Positions 1 to 13,300 of a stretch of 64,000 nt of DNA are shown here, piece by piece. Below the pieces are notes generated by a model. It ran no database searches. It worked only from the letters and a program-made list of their open reading frames with translations, and had not been told where the DNA came from. A program made the position numbers and the translations under genes. Each line of letters opens with the position of its first letter. Position 1 is the stretch's first letter. Source of the stretch: Clytia hemisphaerica (lineage: Eukaryota; Cnidaria; Hydrozoa; Leptothecata; Clytiidae); NCBI GenBank assembly GCA_902728285.1, contig CACVBU010001154.1, positions 1,245,538 to 1,309,537 on the forward strand. The letters are read 5' to 3'.

Positions 1-1040
1 TGATTTTACCCAAGACATTATCGGACCATCTATGCCGTATGCTAATAGTTTCTTGCATAAACGACGATGAGGTACAGTGTCAAAGGCCTTTGCGAAATCA
101 AAATAGATATTATCAATCACTTTTCCCTCCGATGTACTTTCACAGCAAGTATCCAAGTAATACAACAGTTGCGTAACGGTGGATCGATTTTTGATAAAAC
201 CATATTGCTTGTTCGATAAAAGATGTTGATCAAGAAGATGCTCCATAATATGCTTTCTCACTATTGACTCCATCAGTTTGCATACTATTGATGTCAAGCT
301 TACAGGTCGATAATTTACTGCAAGATTTTGAGCACCTTTGTTCTTATATATGGAGATTACGTGAGCTTCTTTCCAATCCTTTGGTACACCCCTGTATCAG
401 TGCCCCGGTGGCCTGATTTCAGTACATGATTTTTTTCAGTACATGGTTTCAGTACATGATTTTTTCCTACGTCACTGCAGTAATCAAATTTTATTGCACT
501 CATTTGTAATCATCCTAAATGGCTTGGGAATTCAAGAACTGTTTTTTATTGTCGCTGTCTTTATTCAATTTATATCTCAATTCACAAATGAGTGCAATAA
601 AAATTTGATTACTGCAGTGACGTAGGAAAAAATCATGTACTGAAATCAGGCCACCGGGGCACTGAGACAGGGGTGTTTTGGTAGAGACCCTTCCTTTAAT
701 AATGTGTTCATTATTACTGCAAGAGGTTCAGAGACGTAGTCAGATAACGACAGTAGCATCTTAGGATGTATTCCATCAGGACCAAATGATTTATTTTGAT
801 TTAGATGTTTTATTTCGATCTGGATCATTTCTTTTGTTATATGGATTTCATCGATTACGGACTCAGTTCTTTTCTCGAAGTCCGGTAGCTCCCCCTCCCC
901 TCTCATATCAAGAAATAGAGTTCATTTTGAAGAAACCATTGATCGAAAAATCTTGTCATTTGATGAAGGATTGACAAGTTTACAGGCCTTTTTCAAGTCC
1001 AAATATTTTCTTACACTGATGTCAGAAACAATGAATCTCG
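1..1040 (-). mobile_element. LINE (CR1-like) reverse transcriptase fragment, 5'-truncated, split by a small DNA element
   Basis: Minus-strand translation gives a non-LTR reverse transcriptase. Positions 646-906 contain a stretch reading KSFGPDGIHPKML, the usual start of the RT palm in CR1/Jockey-type LINEs. Positions 1-385 continue with YRPVSLTS and the catalytic-core motif FDFAKAFDTVPH. The two parts are interrupted at 386-676 by a TIR element and join in frame when it is ignored. The element runs off the left end of the window, so its 3' end is not seen. There is no endonuclease domain up to about 1040, so the copy is 5'-truncated. It is a different lineage from the LINE at 19218-23495. It probably lies in an intron, or upstream, of the plus-strand ZP gene. 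Confidence 0.85.
386..676. mobile_element. Non-autonomous TIR element inserted in the LINE, with TSD tttggta
   Basis: The ends are inverted repeats beginning ACACCCCTGT(A/C)TCAGTG and extending inward about 80 bp; the left arm has an extra 28-bp internal duplication of the 'ttcagtacatg' segment. The direct repeat tttggta occurs at 380-386 and 677-683, a 6-7 bp target duplication overlapping the terminal base. Removing the element restores the RT frame of the surrounding LINE, which confirms a clean insertion. There is no internal coding sequence, so it is a MITE-like element. The superfamily is unclear; the TSD length does not fit TA-specific mariners. Confidence 0.8.
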
Positions 1041-1332
1041 GCTCATCTAATTTCTATAACACATAACGAGCCAATGAGATTTCACCTATCGACAAAAAAG
1101 CTCATCAAAAATGCACGATATTTAAGATTTGAGCATGCATACCTCATAACTATTTTAATCGTAAGGCGAAGGTGGTTACAATAACATATATCTCCTGTTT
1201 TTCTTTATACCTCCATGCTTAGAACCTGGAAGCTGTAACCAATAGAATTTAAAATCTCTAACTATAGAGGCTTTTATCCTTATTGGCATTTAGCTTCGTT
1301 GTTTCATCATTAGTAAACATCTTTACTTTTAG

Positions 1333-4300
1333 TGTTTGACCCAGATGGAGATGAGACCAAGTGTAAATTATGGAAATCAACATTTGGATGTCAGTCAAAA
1401 GATGATTGTAATCAATCGCGGTACTTTATTCTTGACGAGGTATTCATTTAAGTTTTTAGTAAAGGTATTGTTCTGAAATATTTTGGGTTTTTTTCATTGA
1501 TTGTCGGCTCGATCTGTTTTTTACTACACCATTTACTCAACCAGTATTTATTTCCAAAATGTATTTACACTAACTAGTTTGTCAGTTTTAAGTTTGTTTT
1601 TTTTTCCGCGAAGGGCAGCCAGAAAAAAAATTGTTCCAAAACACGGTAAGAGAACGTCAAAACGTTAAAAACGACGACGTAACAAAGTAAGACCATATGT
1701 TCAAACATAGAGTTCCGTATCGCTCCGATGTGGTGCTTGCTACGGAAAGGAAGTGCTCATAGTGGAGCGTAACTGTTTCGGTCTGTTTTGCTTTAATCTG
1801 TCTTCTTTTTTTACCTTTCTAATTTTGACTTTCACATAATGTTCCGGAACCTGAATACTTCTAGCCTATACTAGACGTCACCCGCGTTTTTTTACGCAAT
1901 TAACGTCTATTCCACTTTGAGACTTTTTCGAATGTTTAAAGCCCGGGTTTTCGGGCTCTAAACATTCGATTTTTTTTTGATGTCACTACTTTAAAATTTT
2001 GAAGCCCTTGCAGTTGCAGTAGGGAAAATCGAATTTGCGTCAGGACACTTGAAAGATTTTGTTTTTCAGAAAACCATCAAAGTGGAACTCACTATAAAAA
2101 ACAAGATGAAAAATCGTTTCCGATTTGAAACGAAAACGATATCAGAGCGATGCGGTACCGTAACATCTAAAAATGGTCTTATTGTAGAGAAATAAACTTT
2201 TTTTCATTTCAGGTCAACTGTTTGTTGACATTCACTGGAACTGTACCAGAGCTATCGAACCAATCACATCACACAATAACAATGAATATTGAAGATTTTG
2301 ACCAATCAGTAACCAGAAATAAAAACTCCAGCCAATCATTGAGTCGCGTTCATTTTGTCATCAACGTGAAATTTCTGACAAGAAACAACAAAATTGACAA
2401 TGTTTGTACAGCTACACCAAAACTTATTGACTCAATTTTGGAGACTCAATGTCGATCTGTGAAAATTGGAGAAAGATTGAAGTTAAAGTTTGGTGTCAAA
2501 GGACATGCAGATGATCCTATGTAGGTACTAATCAACTATAGTGTTACTCGCTCAGGTCCTTTGAAAATACCATTGTTTTGGCAAGTTTTGGCAAAAGCTT
2601 TCGCCAAATTAAAACACTAGAAAATGGACAAAATTAGCTTTTCTAGAACGCTTATTTCTAGGTATGGTTCATAGGGTTTTGATAGCCAGAACACAAGATA
2701 TTTGGTGTTTGCTGACACAGCTAAAATATCGTAAAATTAGATCAGCAAGAATGGTTCATTTTAGAAAAGGAAAAGAGAATAAACGATTCATATCTCATCC
2801 GAGTATAGAATAATTCAAAATAAGATGGAATTTTTTGTTCGTCAAGTAGATATTTGATTCCCAAAGGTAATAAGCATTATTAAAAAAAAAGCAATTTAGT
2901 AATTAGTAAAATCCATTTAAAGTATGAGGATTTCAACTTATGTCAATTCTGTTCCGCTTTTTTTCCGGAACACACTGTAGAATAGCCATCAATATCATCG
3001 GATACACTTTACCATCCAAAAGGGTCACGATTTCAAACCTTCTCCAAACATCCGATGGAGCTTCTTACAAAACCTTCGAATGGAAGACCAAGGACAAAGG
3101 CTATCAATTCATTTGTTATTATGGCATCTCACAGGCTGGGTAAGACAATCGCCAAAGTATACATTGAGGCTCTAAAAGCTGAAATCATAAATAAGATGTC
3201 GAGATGTGTCATTTTTGCATTTTTTTAGGGTCAAAAAGTCACTCAATACACATACCTAGTACGGTAACCTTTTTGTAAATTTTAAATCAAAGATATTTTT
3301 ACAAATTATAGGCTTTCTTTGACCGTAAATTATTTTAAAAGCAATAGTATTCTTGCCCGTTTATTGCAATTTCTTTTATTTTTCAGGAGAACAAGTGATA
3401 ATGTGTGCCTATTAATTAGTGTGGGAGGTTTGTTCAATGTATCTTTGTTTCTTACTATTTTTGTGCCTGTTTGCGTTATTGGGCTTTTCCAAAAAAAAGA
3501 TTTACCCCCATTGTTGAGGATATTGATTTTTCGAAGTATCAAACCCCTGGATATCCTTCTTTATTAGTAAAGACCCCCTGAATATCCACCCTTAAAAATA
3601 TGCTCAACCCCCTGGATATCCTCTCTTATAATGATGCTTACCCCTGGATATCGTATTTTTTACTTGAAAAGACACTTTACCCCCTGGATATCCGGTCCCT
3701 TGTAGATATTTAACCTCCATATATATCCACTTTTGAACGGAAATCACTCAACCCCCTGGATATCCGATATCCACGGCACGGACTATTTCTAGAAAAGCCC
3801 ATTATAAGTGTCAAATAAACAGCCCCCTCTGCTTATTAATTTTTCGATTTTTCTAATCCCTGGACCTTATTAGGATCTCCCGTATATTTTCAGCTGTCAA
3901 AAGAAATTATTCTGCTCTAAATTGCCTGGTTTAAGGCTATAATTATCTTAACTTTGGAGGTACTTGGTAAAGTATCTAGCTACCCCCGGTATTTAGCTTC
4001 CCCGTTTATTCAAACTATCGATTTTTATACACCTGAGAGTATCCAGTAAAGCAAACGATACTTTTAATAAAATTGTGATCATGCAAGAATGCCAAAATGA
4101 TTGAAAAAAATTAATATATTTACTTGCGTCATTTAGATAGATTGCAAAAGAGCAGATTGGGAATGCGATCATCTATATCACGTGACCAAGCTCAGCCAAT
4201 CACATTGCGCGAAATCCTCCTTACTTTCAATCTGCCAGTAAGCACAAACCAAATTGTTTTTATTTTTCTCAGAGTCAGAACAAGAAACATAGGAGAAATA

Positions 4301-7300
4301 AGGAAAAATTTCTAAAGTTGATCTTAACTGCTTCAAGAGGTCCGAAAATTGGACTATGTGTTATTTATTCTCAACTTCAGTTGAGCTACAATCTGACAAT
4401 GTCTGTCTGTCTGTCTGTCTGTCACAAAAACTTTAGGGCAGCCTGGAGACTTCAAAAATGCTTGGATTTGACTGAAATTTGGCACACTTGTTCCTTGGTT
4501 GAATATCTGGGGGCGGTTTTTTCATTTTTTAAAAATTTTGATTTTTTGGGCCTGGGGACGAGTTTTCGCCAAAACGAGGCTAAAACTTTGGGGCAGCCTG
4601 GAGACTTCAAAAATTGTTCGATTTGGCTGAAATTTTGCACACTTGTTCCTTGGGTGAATATCTGGCGGCGACTTTTTCATTTTTCGAAAATTTTGATTTT
4701 TGGGGCCTGGAGACGAGTTTTTCGTCAAAACGAGGCCAAAACTTTGGGGCAGCCTGGAGACTTCAAAAATGGTCGGATTTGGCTGAAATTTGGCACACTT
4801 GTTCCTTGGGTGAATATCTGGAGGACTTTTTTTCATTTTTTAAAAATTTTGATTTTTTGGGCCTGGGGACGAGTTTTTCGCCAAAACGAGGCCAAAACTT
4901 TGGGGCAGCCTGGAGACTTCAAAAATGGTCGGATTTGGCTGAAAATTTGCACACTTGTTCCTTGGGTGAATATCTGGCGGCGGTTTTTTCATTTTTTAAA
5001 AATTTTGATTTTTGGGGCCTGGGACGAGTTTTTCTCCAAAACGAGGCTAAAAATTTGGGGCAACCTGGAGACTTCAAAAATTGTTCGATTTGGCTGAAAT
5101 TTTGCACACTTGTTCCTTGGGTGATTATCTGAGGACGTATTTCTTTTATTTTTCAAAAGTTTTGATTTTTGGGGCCTGGGGACGAGTTTTCGCCAAAACG
5201 AGGCTAAAACTTTGAGGCAGCCTGGAGACTTCAAAAATTGTTCGATTTGGCTGAATTTTGCACACTTGTTCCTTGGGTGAATATCTGGGGTTCTAAAATT
5301 GGACCTATGAATAGTTTGAAAGCACTGAAGTTGAGCCCAGTGCGTTGCGCACGTTCGACTATTCTGTACTAAACTTGGTAAAAAAGTGTTCCTAGAACGT
5401 TCTCCTTTTGTATCCATGTTTTTTTTACAATTTTGGAAAAGCATAACTTGTAAACGGACTTTTTTAACCCACTAAGCTCACTGACATCATGGATCGCTCG
5501 ATATTTTTGGTCCTGTACCGATATGTCTTGACCTTGGAGCACCACGCCGCCCTGTATTTTCACCTTGTTCGAGATAAGAATCTTATATTTAGTTGCAGTT
5601 TGTACGTTCATTTGAAATCAAAAAATATAGGGACTTCGAGGAGGGATGAGCTGGAGTTTTTACAAGATACTTCACTAATTGGTCATTTAAAGTGATAGAG
5701 ATGACGCATTCTTTAGAAAAAGTAATAAGATTCTTTTATTACATCCTAACGACCAACCAAATCAAATAAGAGCTTGTAAAAACTCTAAAAACTCCAGCTT
5801 GGCCCTTCGAGGAGCCATACAGCCCTATTTGTTTTCCTAAACAAAAACCAAGAAAATATAATCTATCATTCTCTTTTTGGACCTACCGCGGGAGGTCCTT
5901 TAATTTGACCGTTGTCCGTTCGTCTGTTACAAGCTTTTCTCGGGATTGGCTCATTATTTTTTTTTAATTTTTTGCATAATGATACAAAATAGCAATGCCT
6001 GAAAAGTGACGGAGCCCGATTTTTGAAAAAAAATTTTGGGGAACAAATTTGGGCCAAAAACTACCTAAAAATAAGGTTTTTTGGACTTTGTGCAAAATTG
6101 CTTCATTAGTTTTTCCTGATTTTTGGCAGAAAGATAGAGTACAAGGTACCCTAAAATGTGGCTGAAGTAATTTTTCTCGGAAAATTTTTTTTCGTTTTCA
6201 AATACGGATTTTCGAAAAATTTGGGCCAAAAACTACCTAAAAATAAGGTTTTTTGGACTTTGTGCAAAATTGCTTCATTAGTTTTTCCTGATTTTTGGCA
6301 GAAAGATAGAGTGCAAGGTACCCTAAAATGTGGCTGAAGTAATTTTTCTCGGAAATTTTTTTTCGTCGTAAAATACGGATCTTCGCAAGATTAGGCCAAA
6401 AACTACCTAAAAATAAGTTTTTTTGGACTTGGTGCAATATTGCTTCATTAGTTTTTCCTGATTTTTTGGACAAAGATGAAGGGCAAGGTTCTCTAAAACG
6501 TGACTGAAGTAGTTTTTTTCGGAAAATTTATTTTGGTCGTAAAAATCGGATTTTCTTATTTGGGGAAATTCCCTTTTGTCATATTTAGGGAAAATGAGCA
6601 TTTCTCGAGATTGGCTTGGTATTTGTTTCTTATTTTTTGTATAGTGATATAAAATGGTAATATTTAATGGTAATTTGGGTAGAAAAGTGCCTAATGTTTG
6701 TTTTTTTTGACTTTTTTGACTAATTCGAGCTCTGATACCTACGGTAATCTATTCAAGCTGCTCACTACACTTTCTTATTCCCTTGCTATTTGTCCTATTT
6801 TTTTCTGATTTTGATCAACAGGTAGGTCCATTCAGCATGTTGCTTGTTTATCTAGATTCTCTTGAAGATGGGAAAGTCATCTATCGGAGAGATTTCAAAC
6901 AGTAAAAACCATTCCATTTTGAATTTACAAGCTGGAAAGAATGTTCACCAACTTAATGCTACCTCCATTAAAATCGATTTATCTGCCGTGCCAAGGATAA
7001 GATACTCTATATATAAAGGTTGGTAAACGTGATCGAATCTTCAGATGTTCAAATTTTGGTACACCTCCAGTCATATATACAGTCAGTTTGACTCATCATA
7101 ATTTCAAATTATTCTACTGGTGACCTGGGGGTGGGGGGGGGGCAGCTGGACAAAATGACCGACGGGTATGTGCGGGCCCTAAAGGGTACCTTTTCCAAGA
7201 TGTTTAAAATGCACTGTAAGGGTCGGAAAAACTAGAGATGGTAGAACTGTAGAAATTTCAGATAATTCTAGTAAGGGTGCAATTTTTTAAGCCAATTTTT

Positions 7301-10300
7301 TGCCCGCACATACCATTAGTCCGCAAACCCAGTGCCCCCCCCCCCGTGACTGGTGAGAATCTTTAAGGTCGCTTCAAACATTACACATAAATTTCACAAC
7401 AATTTCGTTTTCTTTCATCTTTTTCAATACATATTATTGTTCAATGACTGAACACGAATAGTGTTCAAATGTCTATTTAAATTAGAGGCTAATAGTCTAT
7501 TCTAGTTTATCAGTCTCAATATTATGCCTCATTTAGAACTATAGTATTCACTTTTTTTCAATTTTAGCTGAAGAGAATTTCACAATTAAATTAAACGAAG
7601 ATTTTGTCTCAAACAAACAACATTGTACCTCACTTAGAAAGAAAGATATAACCATTCCTTTTCTGCTAAAATTCCCTGGTAAGTGAAACTCCAACTTCTC
7701 TACATTTGATTACCATACTTGGATTGAATTTATGCATTTTCCATAGCTTTTTGAACTGTTTTTTAACATTTGATATAAAGGTGTGTGTCCTAATACTTGA
7801 ATTGAAATTGTATTCCCCTTTATGCCTTTTCCATAGCTTTTTCTGTACTCTTTTCTTACACCCCTGTCTAAGTGACACAGGATACGCCGGAATTGAATAA
7901 AGGTGTGTTCTAATCAATGATTTTTGACCGGGGTAGAGAATTTCAAGAGAATTTAGTCGGGATTACTCGTTATCACACCAGCTTAAAATTAGGCCTTTTC
8001 TGGACAATTTTTTTCACCAGGTTAGGGGTGTTTCTAGGTTGATGTGAAAGGATGTACTATTTTCTGGCGCGTATATGGCTGTTGTTTTAGTATTTGCCTT
8101 TTTGATTCATCTGGCTTCAGATGAACAGGGGTGTTAAAATGCACGTTTTTTATAAGAATGCCCAAAATTTCAAAGCGTTTGGATGTTCAATTTTACAGTT
8201 TCTAGCCTAAAATTGATCTCAAAATGCTCTGATTTTCAACATTTTGTGAGTATTAGTTGTAGGTTTGATTGGATGTCCGCAAAGCCTTAGAATGTTCTTA
8301 ACTTGCTCTTAACATTTTACCCATGGAAGCCTTATGTTCTTATATAGTTTGTTCTCAAATTAAAAAAAAGACTTTGATTTATTGTTTAGAACTTAAAGTT
8401 TCATGCCGCCCGTATGGACGACAATCATCAGCTAATAAAAATCGTTTGAAAAATATTCATATACAATGGCTTCTTCGTCTGAAATTCTAACGTCAATTTT
8501 TAGGTGACGCCGAAGTTCATGAGTAAATTTTTATTTCTGTGTCAACATTTTGTGACAATTTCAGTTCGTTTATTCAATAAGTTTTTGCCTGGGTAATTGG
8601 CGAATTCAAATTTCTCGCACAAACAAAGTTGACAGTTTTTTGCTTCAGGTGAGTATGCTTTCGCGTGTCTCACAACTCTCCAAGTTACCGATGGCGTACC
8701 GTTTAGTGTGTGAAAGAAGTTTTATGTGTCGAGTGTCTATAGTTTGTTCTCATAAGAAATATACATCACTATAATTTTGTTTGCTTTTAGAATCTGCATT
8801 CGGGAATGTGACTGGTTCGTTAACAAAATGGAAACCAATCATTATGAGAAAGGGGAAAACTGTAAGTGTGTTCGGTTCGGTTCGGTTCATTGAGGAAACA
8901 CGTTTTTATAAGAGAAGTTAAATTTGGATAGCCTTCGGCTGTTCTTAACATTTTTAGTTCAAGCCTAAAAAGGTTCTTAACCTGTTCTTATTTTCAGTAT
9001 TTTGTGAGTATTCTTGTGCAATTTACTTAAACTGAGTGTTCTAGAGTCCGCAAAGCTTTAATATGGTCTTAACTTATCATTACCATTTATTGTTAGGCGG
9101 TTAATTAATACAATAATGACCAGTTTTTTACGGTCTTTACTTGCCCTCACTAACCGTTCATTATTGTATTAAAGTCAAACGCTTTTTTTGCCATCATTGT
9201 TTTATCACAGATTTATAAAATGTATAAATTTTCAACTGAGGATTGTTTGAATAAGACACATGAAACTGACAGTATTGAAACAATAATTTTCATTACTTCA
9301 ACTATATGATAAAATTTATAAATATATATTGTTGCTATTGTTTTAAATGCAAAGCTTCTGATTGGTCAAGCGCTGAAATTCTATTGTAATGTGACGTGAC
9401 CTAGGTAGGATTTCCTTACTAGATACGGCACACTTTTCAGCCAAAGCACGACATCTAGCCTATCGGGCTTTATAAATCTGTGGTTTTATCTAATACCTGT
9501 ATTCATTTCTTTCGCCAGAAGGTCAACAGATATCGAGTTACTTGGGCAATCAAAAGAAATCCCAAGAGAATAAAATGTCCAAACAAAACGTCTTTTGTCA
9601 AACTTGGAACCACTCTCATTCGAGATAAAACTCGAAATATATCAAGACCCTTGATGTTCAAAGTCACATATAGCTGCAAGAAGAAATCCTCAATAGATTT
9701 AGGTGAATTGTCGGAAAAGAAGACATCCTTGGTTGATTTCACTAAAAATAATCTACCATGGGCTGAGGTCAAACTGACGAAAATTCAAAAAGGAAGATAC
9801 AATCGACCACCTGTGGTTGCTAATGGTTACGAAGTAGTTGTTATTGAAGGTTGTAGAGGAACTGTGAAAATACCAGGTAATTCTACAATCACCTGCAAAA
9901 ATTATGAGACATTTTGGCTCATTTGGGTTCCCGCGCCCCCAATCAATGTTGCCTTGGTGGGACGTAATTTTGACTACGGAAAATACTTGGATTCAACCAA
10001 CATTACCTTAGGGGGGAGGGGAACTCACCAGTCTCATGAATTTTTGCAGAAGATTGTAGGTAAATAGTCTGACAAAGTCTCTTTGTACTATTTGTACTAC
10101 ACATTCTTATACAAGCAACCAGGTTGCTAAGTAACTAAGGCTCAATTTTGCCAATTCCTTTTCACTATCTTCGTTAATTAAAAGCTTTTTAGACAATCTA
10201 ACCATGGTTGTTATGGCAACCCTTGCCCAATAAGCATAAATATAATATAATATCAAGGGGTGTTCAAATATTTCAGAAAATGAACGCTAAGCAACCTAGA

Positions 10301-13300
10301 GACTGACCTGAAAATTGGAGTTGGTTATAAAGAAATATGTGTACCCTCCATTCTACAGTTTTCCTACTGTCTTAACCCTTAGAAGGCGAAAGGCGTATAT
10401 ATACGTCTTGAAAAGGTCATTTTACCGATACACAATCTTTTGGTCATAACTCCTGACCACTTGAGATTCAGAGAAAAAAAATCTGCTATTTTTTGTAGCT
10501 GAGAAAAAGAGCTTTCCAACGATACCAAAGCTGATACCTGAATCATTTGTCCTGGTCAAGAAATTGCCTTTGAAAGAATAAATTTCCCGAAAAAAATGAT
10601 GAACTTTTTGGCCTTTTTCAAAAAAGTTAGCGGCTTGGAAAGGTCAAGATTGATCTTCTTCCATCTCATCTTCTCATTCCTTATAAGGAATAACCAAACA
10701 AATCATCTCAAAATAAATATCAAGCCTTCGTTTTCACTTTAATTTTTAGTATTTGACCCAGATGGAAACGAGATCAAGTGTAAATTATTGAAAACAACTT
10801 TTGAATGTCGGTCAAAAGATTGTAATCAGCTATCATACTTTATTGTGGATGAGGTAATCAATAATTTTGTTCTTTGAAGTCATGATATCGAATTTCAAGT
10901 ACATTTAGTCTTTTTCACCTTGAAGTTAAAATACAACCGTTTTTAACGAATTCAAGGAAATTCGATTTGTCACCTTTAATCCAATTTTCGTTTGAACACT
11001 TTTATACGATTTCCTCAAATTCGCGAAAGAAAAAAAATTGTAAACTTCGTGATTTCTCGACCTCGAAATTGTGATTTGAAACTCAATCATTCTGTAATTC
11101 GAACAAAAAACAATTAGCTTACCATAACTCGAATCCGTCTATCATTTTATAATTGAAAAAAAAGAAAATCTTGGTTCATTAAAGTTTGAAAAGTAACAGT
11201 CTTTGGACATTTTAGATAAACTGCATGATAACATTTACTGGTGCTAAACCAAATGCATCGACCAATCACCATACAATGTCAATGCATATTGAAGATTTTG
11301 ACCAATCAGAAAGCAGTATCACTGGCCTCAGCCAATCATTAAGCCGCGTTCGTTTCGACATGAAAATCAAATTTTTATCGAGGAAAACTACAGAATGCGG
11401 GAATAGGCCGAAGCTCATTCGGACTCCCTTTGAAAACTGTCGATCTGTGAAAATTGGAGAAAGATTAAAGTTAAAGTTTGGTGCAAAAGAAAATGCAGAT
11501 GATTCAATGTAAGTGAGTCTGTAGATGACAACCAAAAATATTAAAAGACTGGTCGGGGTAGGGAGGCACTCAAGGTATATGACATGCCACACGTGCGGCC
11601 ATCAAGGGTACTTTTCCAAGCTTCCAACTGTAAGGGTTGAAAAGAGCAAAGGTGAGAAAAGTTGTACTCTAAGGGTGTAAAATTTAGAAAATCTGCGCAG
11701 ATTTTGACTGAAAATGGTCAAAAATATTGAAAACAATGCACCGTAAGGATCGATCTCAAATTTTCTCTGTACTGTAAGGGTCCGATTTCAAAGCCTAATT
11801 TTGGGCCGCACGTATGGTTGTTTTTGAATCGAGTGCCCCCCCCCCCCCCGGGTACTGGCTAATGTAAGTTAAGAAACGTTATTCTCTAAAGCAATGTAAG
11901 AATTTCTTGAAAGTAAAAGATAGAATTATCAAACCGATTCATTTAACATATCTTGTGTGAGAAAAACATCATCAGACAAGTAAAATCAAACAAAATGCTT
12001 ATTGTACCTTTATAACGACACGATATTTTTAAGTTGTGAATACCTTAACAATATTTCTCAGAGAAGAGCTACTACTAAGATTGAAAAAAACTGCTTATAA
12101 ACCCTTTTTGTACCCTAAACAATGGAAATTTGGAATGAAAACCTGCAGTCGATTGATTCTAAAGCTTTCGAACTCTATTTTGGGGTAATTTATGGATGAC
12201 TTTGATTTTCCGTACCAACCCCTACAAACAAGATTTTCAAGAAGAGTTTTTCTAAACATACTCAGAATATTGGATGTTTTTTAATCGTCACCACGCTTTT
12301 CATAGAATAGACATCAATATCATCGGACACACGATACCATCCAAAAGGATCACGATTTCAAACCTTCTCCAAACATCCGATGGAGCTTCATACAAACCTT
12401 CGAATGGAAAACAAGGGACAAAGGCTATCAATTCATTTGTTATTATGGCGCCTCACAGTCTGGGTAAGTAATCTATAAAGAGGTTATTTTCTAAATCAGA
12501 TATTCACGATATGTCTTGATCGCTTCCGACTTGGGTTGCAGACTTATTAGACGATCCTATCGTCTACACAAGATCACTAAAAAAGGGAATAGTCTAGGAG
12601 AGGCGTGATAAATTCGGGTGGAGTAATCAGTGGCGGAGATGTTTACAGTGTTCCAAAACTCTACCGCCACTTTTTTCCCGTAAACCGCCCTGTTGCCCTA
12701 ACTATTTCCCGCGTTTACTGACTGTTTATTGTTTTCTCTCAGGATAACAAGTGCTACTTGGTGTTTGCTGATCAGTGTAGGAGGTTTGTGATGCTCTTTT
12801 ATTTCATTTCATTTTGCTTAAAAAGCTAGCGAGTGCCTCACCAAAAACTAAATGACCCAGGGGGATGTCGGATATGTGCAAACCAGACCTATGAAAAGCG
12901 ACCCAAAGAGAAATAAATTTTTGCAAAAAAATTGAACCTTAGAGAGACGATTTTCGAAAAGTTTCCTAACCTTAGAGAGATTTGAATTTTCATGGATTTA
13001 ATACACAGATACGCAAATACACAGCACCTATTTAAGTCAGGGCTTAACGAAAATAAAAAGTATATCAAAAGAATTCTACTCAACTCACCATAATTTGATT
13101 ATATTTGTCTTTTAGAGCAATTGCAAAACAAAAGATTGGAAATGCGAACATCCATATCACGTGACAAAACTCAGCCAATCACATTGCAGGAAATCCTCCT
13201 TACTTTCAATCTGCCAGTAAGGAAATATGGATCATTTCTTGAACCAATCAAATGTGGATACATTTTAATATACATATTTTTATTTTTGCTGAAAGAAAAA

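Larger units (their letters stand above)
1333..9876 (+). other. Module A exon block of the large ZP gene (nine exons)
   Basis: Exons 1-7 of this block encode FDPDGDETKC..YFILDE, then VNCLLTFTG..IEDFDQS..CRSVKIGERLKLKFG, then INIIGYTLPSKRVTISNLLQ..GYQFICYYGIS, a short TSDNVCLLISVGG exon, SISRDQAQPITLREILLTFN, IGEISNS..INLTATS-type sequence at 6856-7018, and AEENFTIKLNEDFVSNKQHC. Two further exons (8791-8861, 9519-9876) have no counterpart after module B. The last of them ends PPVVANGYEVVVIEGCRGTV and leads in phase 1 into module B, as an exon left of the window must lead into module A. For exon 6 I chose the acceptor at 6854-6855, because it gives the same length (163 nt) and phase as its partner in module B. 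An earlier AG would run into a stop. Confidence 0.75.

Noticed and set aside
4318-5132. Long open frames of 172-259 codons with repeated 'CSLGEYL' and 'GAAWRLQKW' segments
   Set aside because: They arise from the 156-bp satellite. Comparable frames are open on the other strand, and there is no start, splice or domain evidence.
6822-6932. Acceptor at 6821 for exon 6 of module A
   Set aside because: That frame meets a stop at 6903-6905. The acceptor at 6854-6855 gives the length, phase and sequence of the module B partner.
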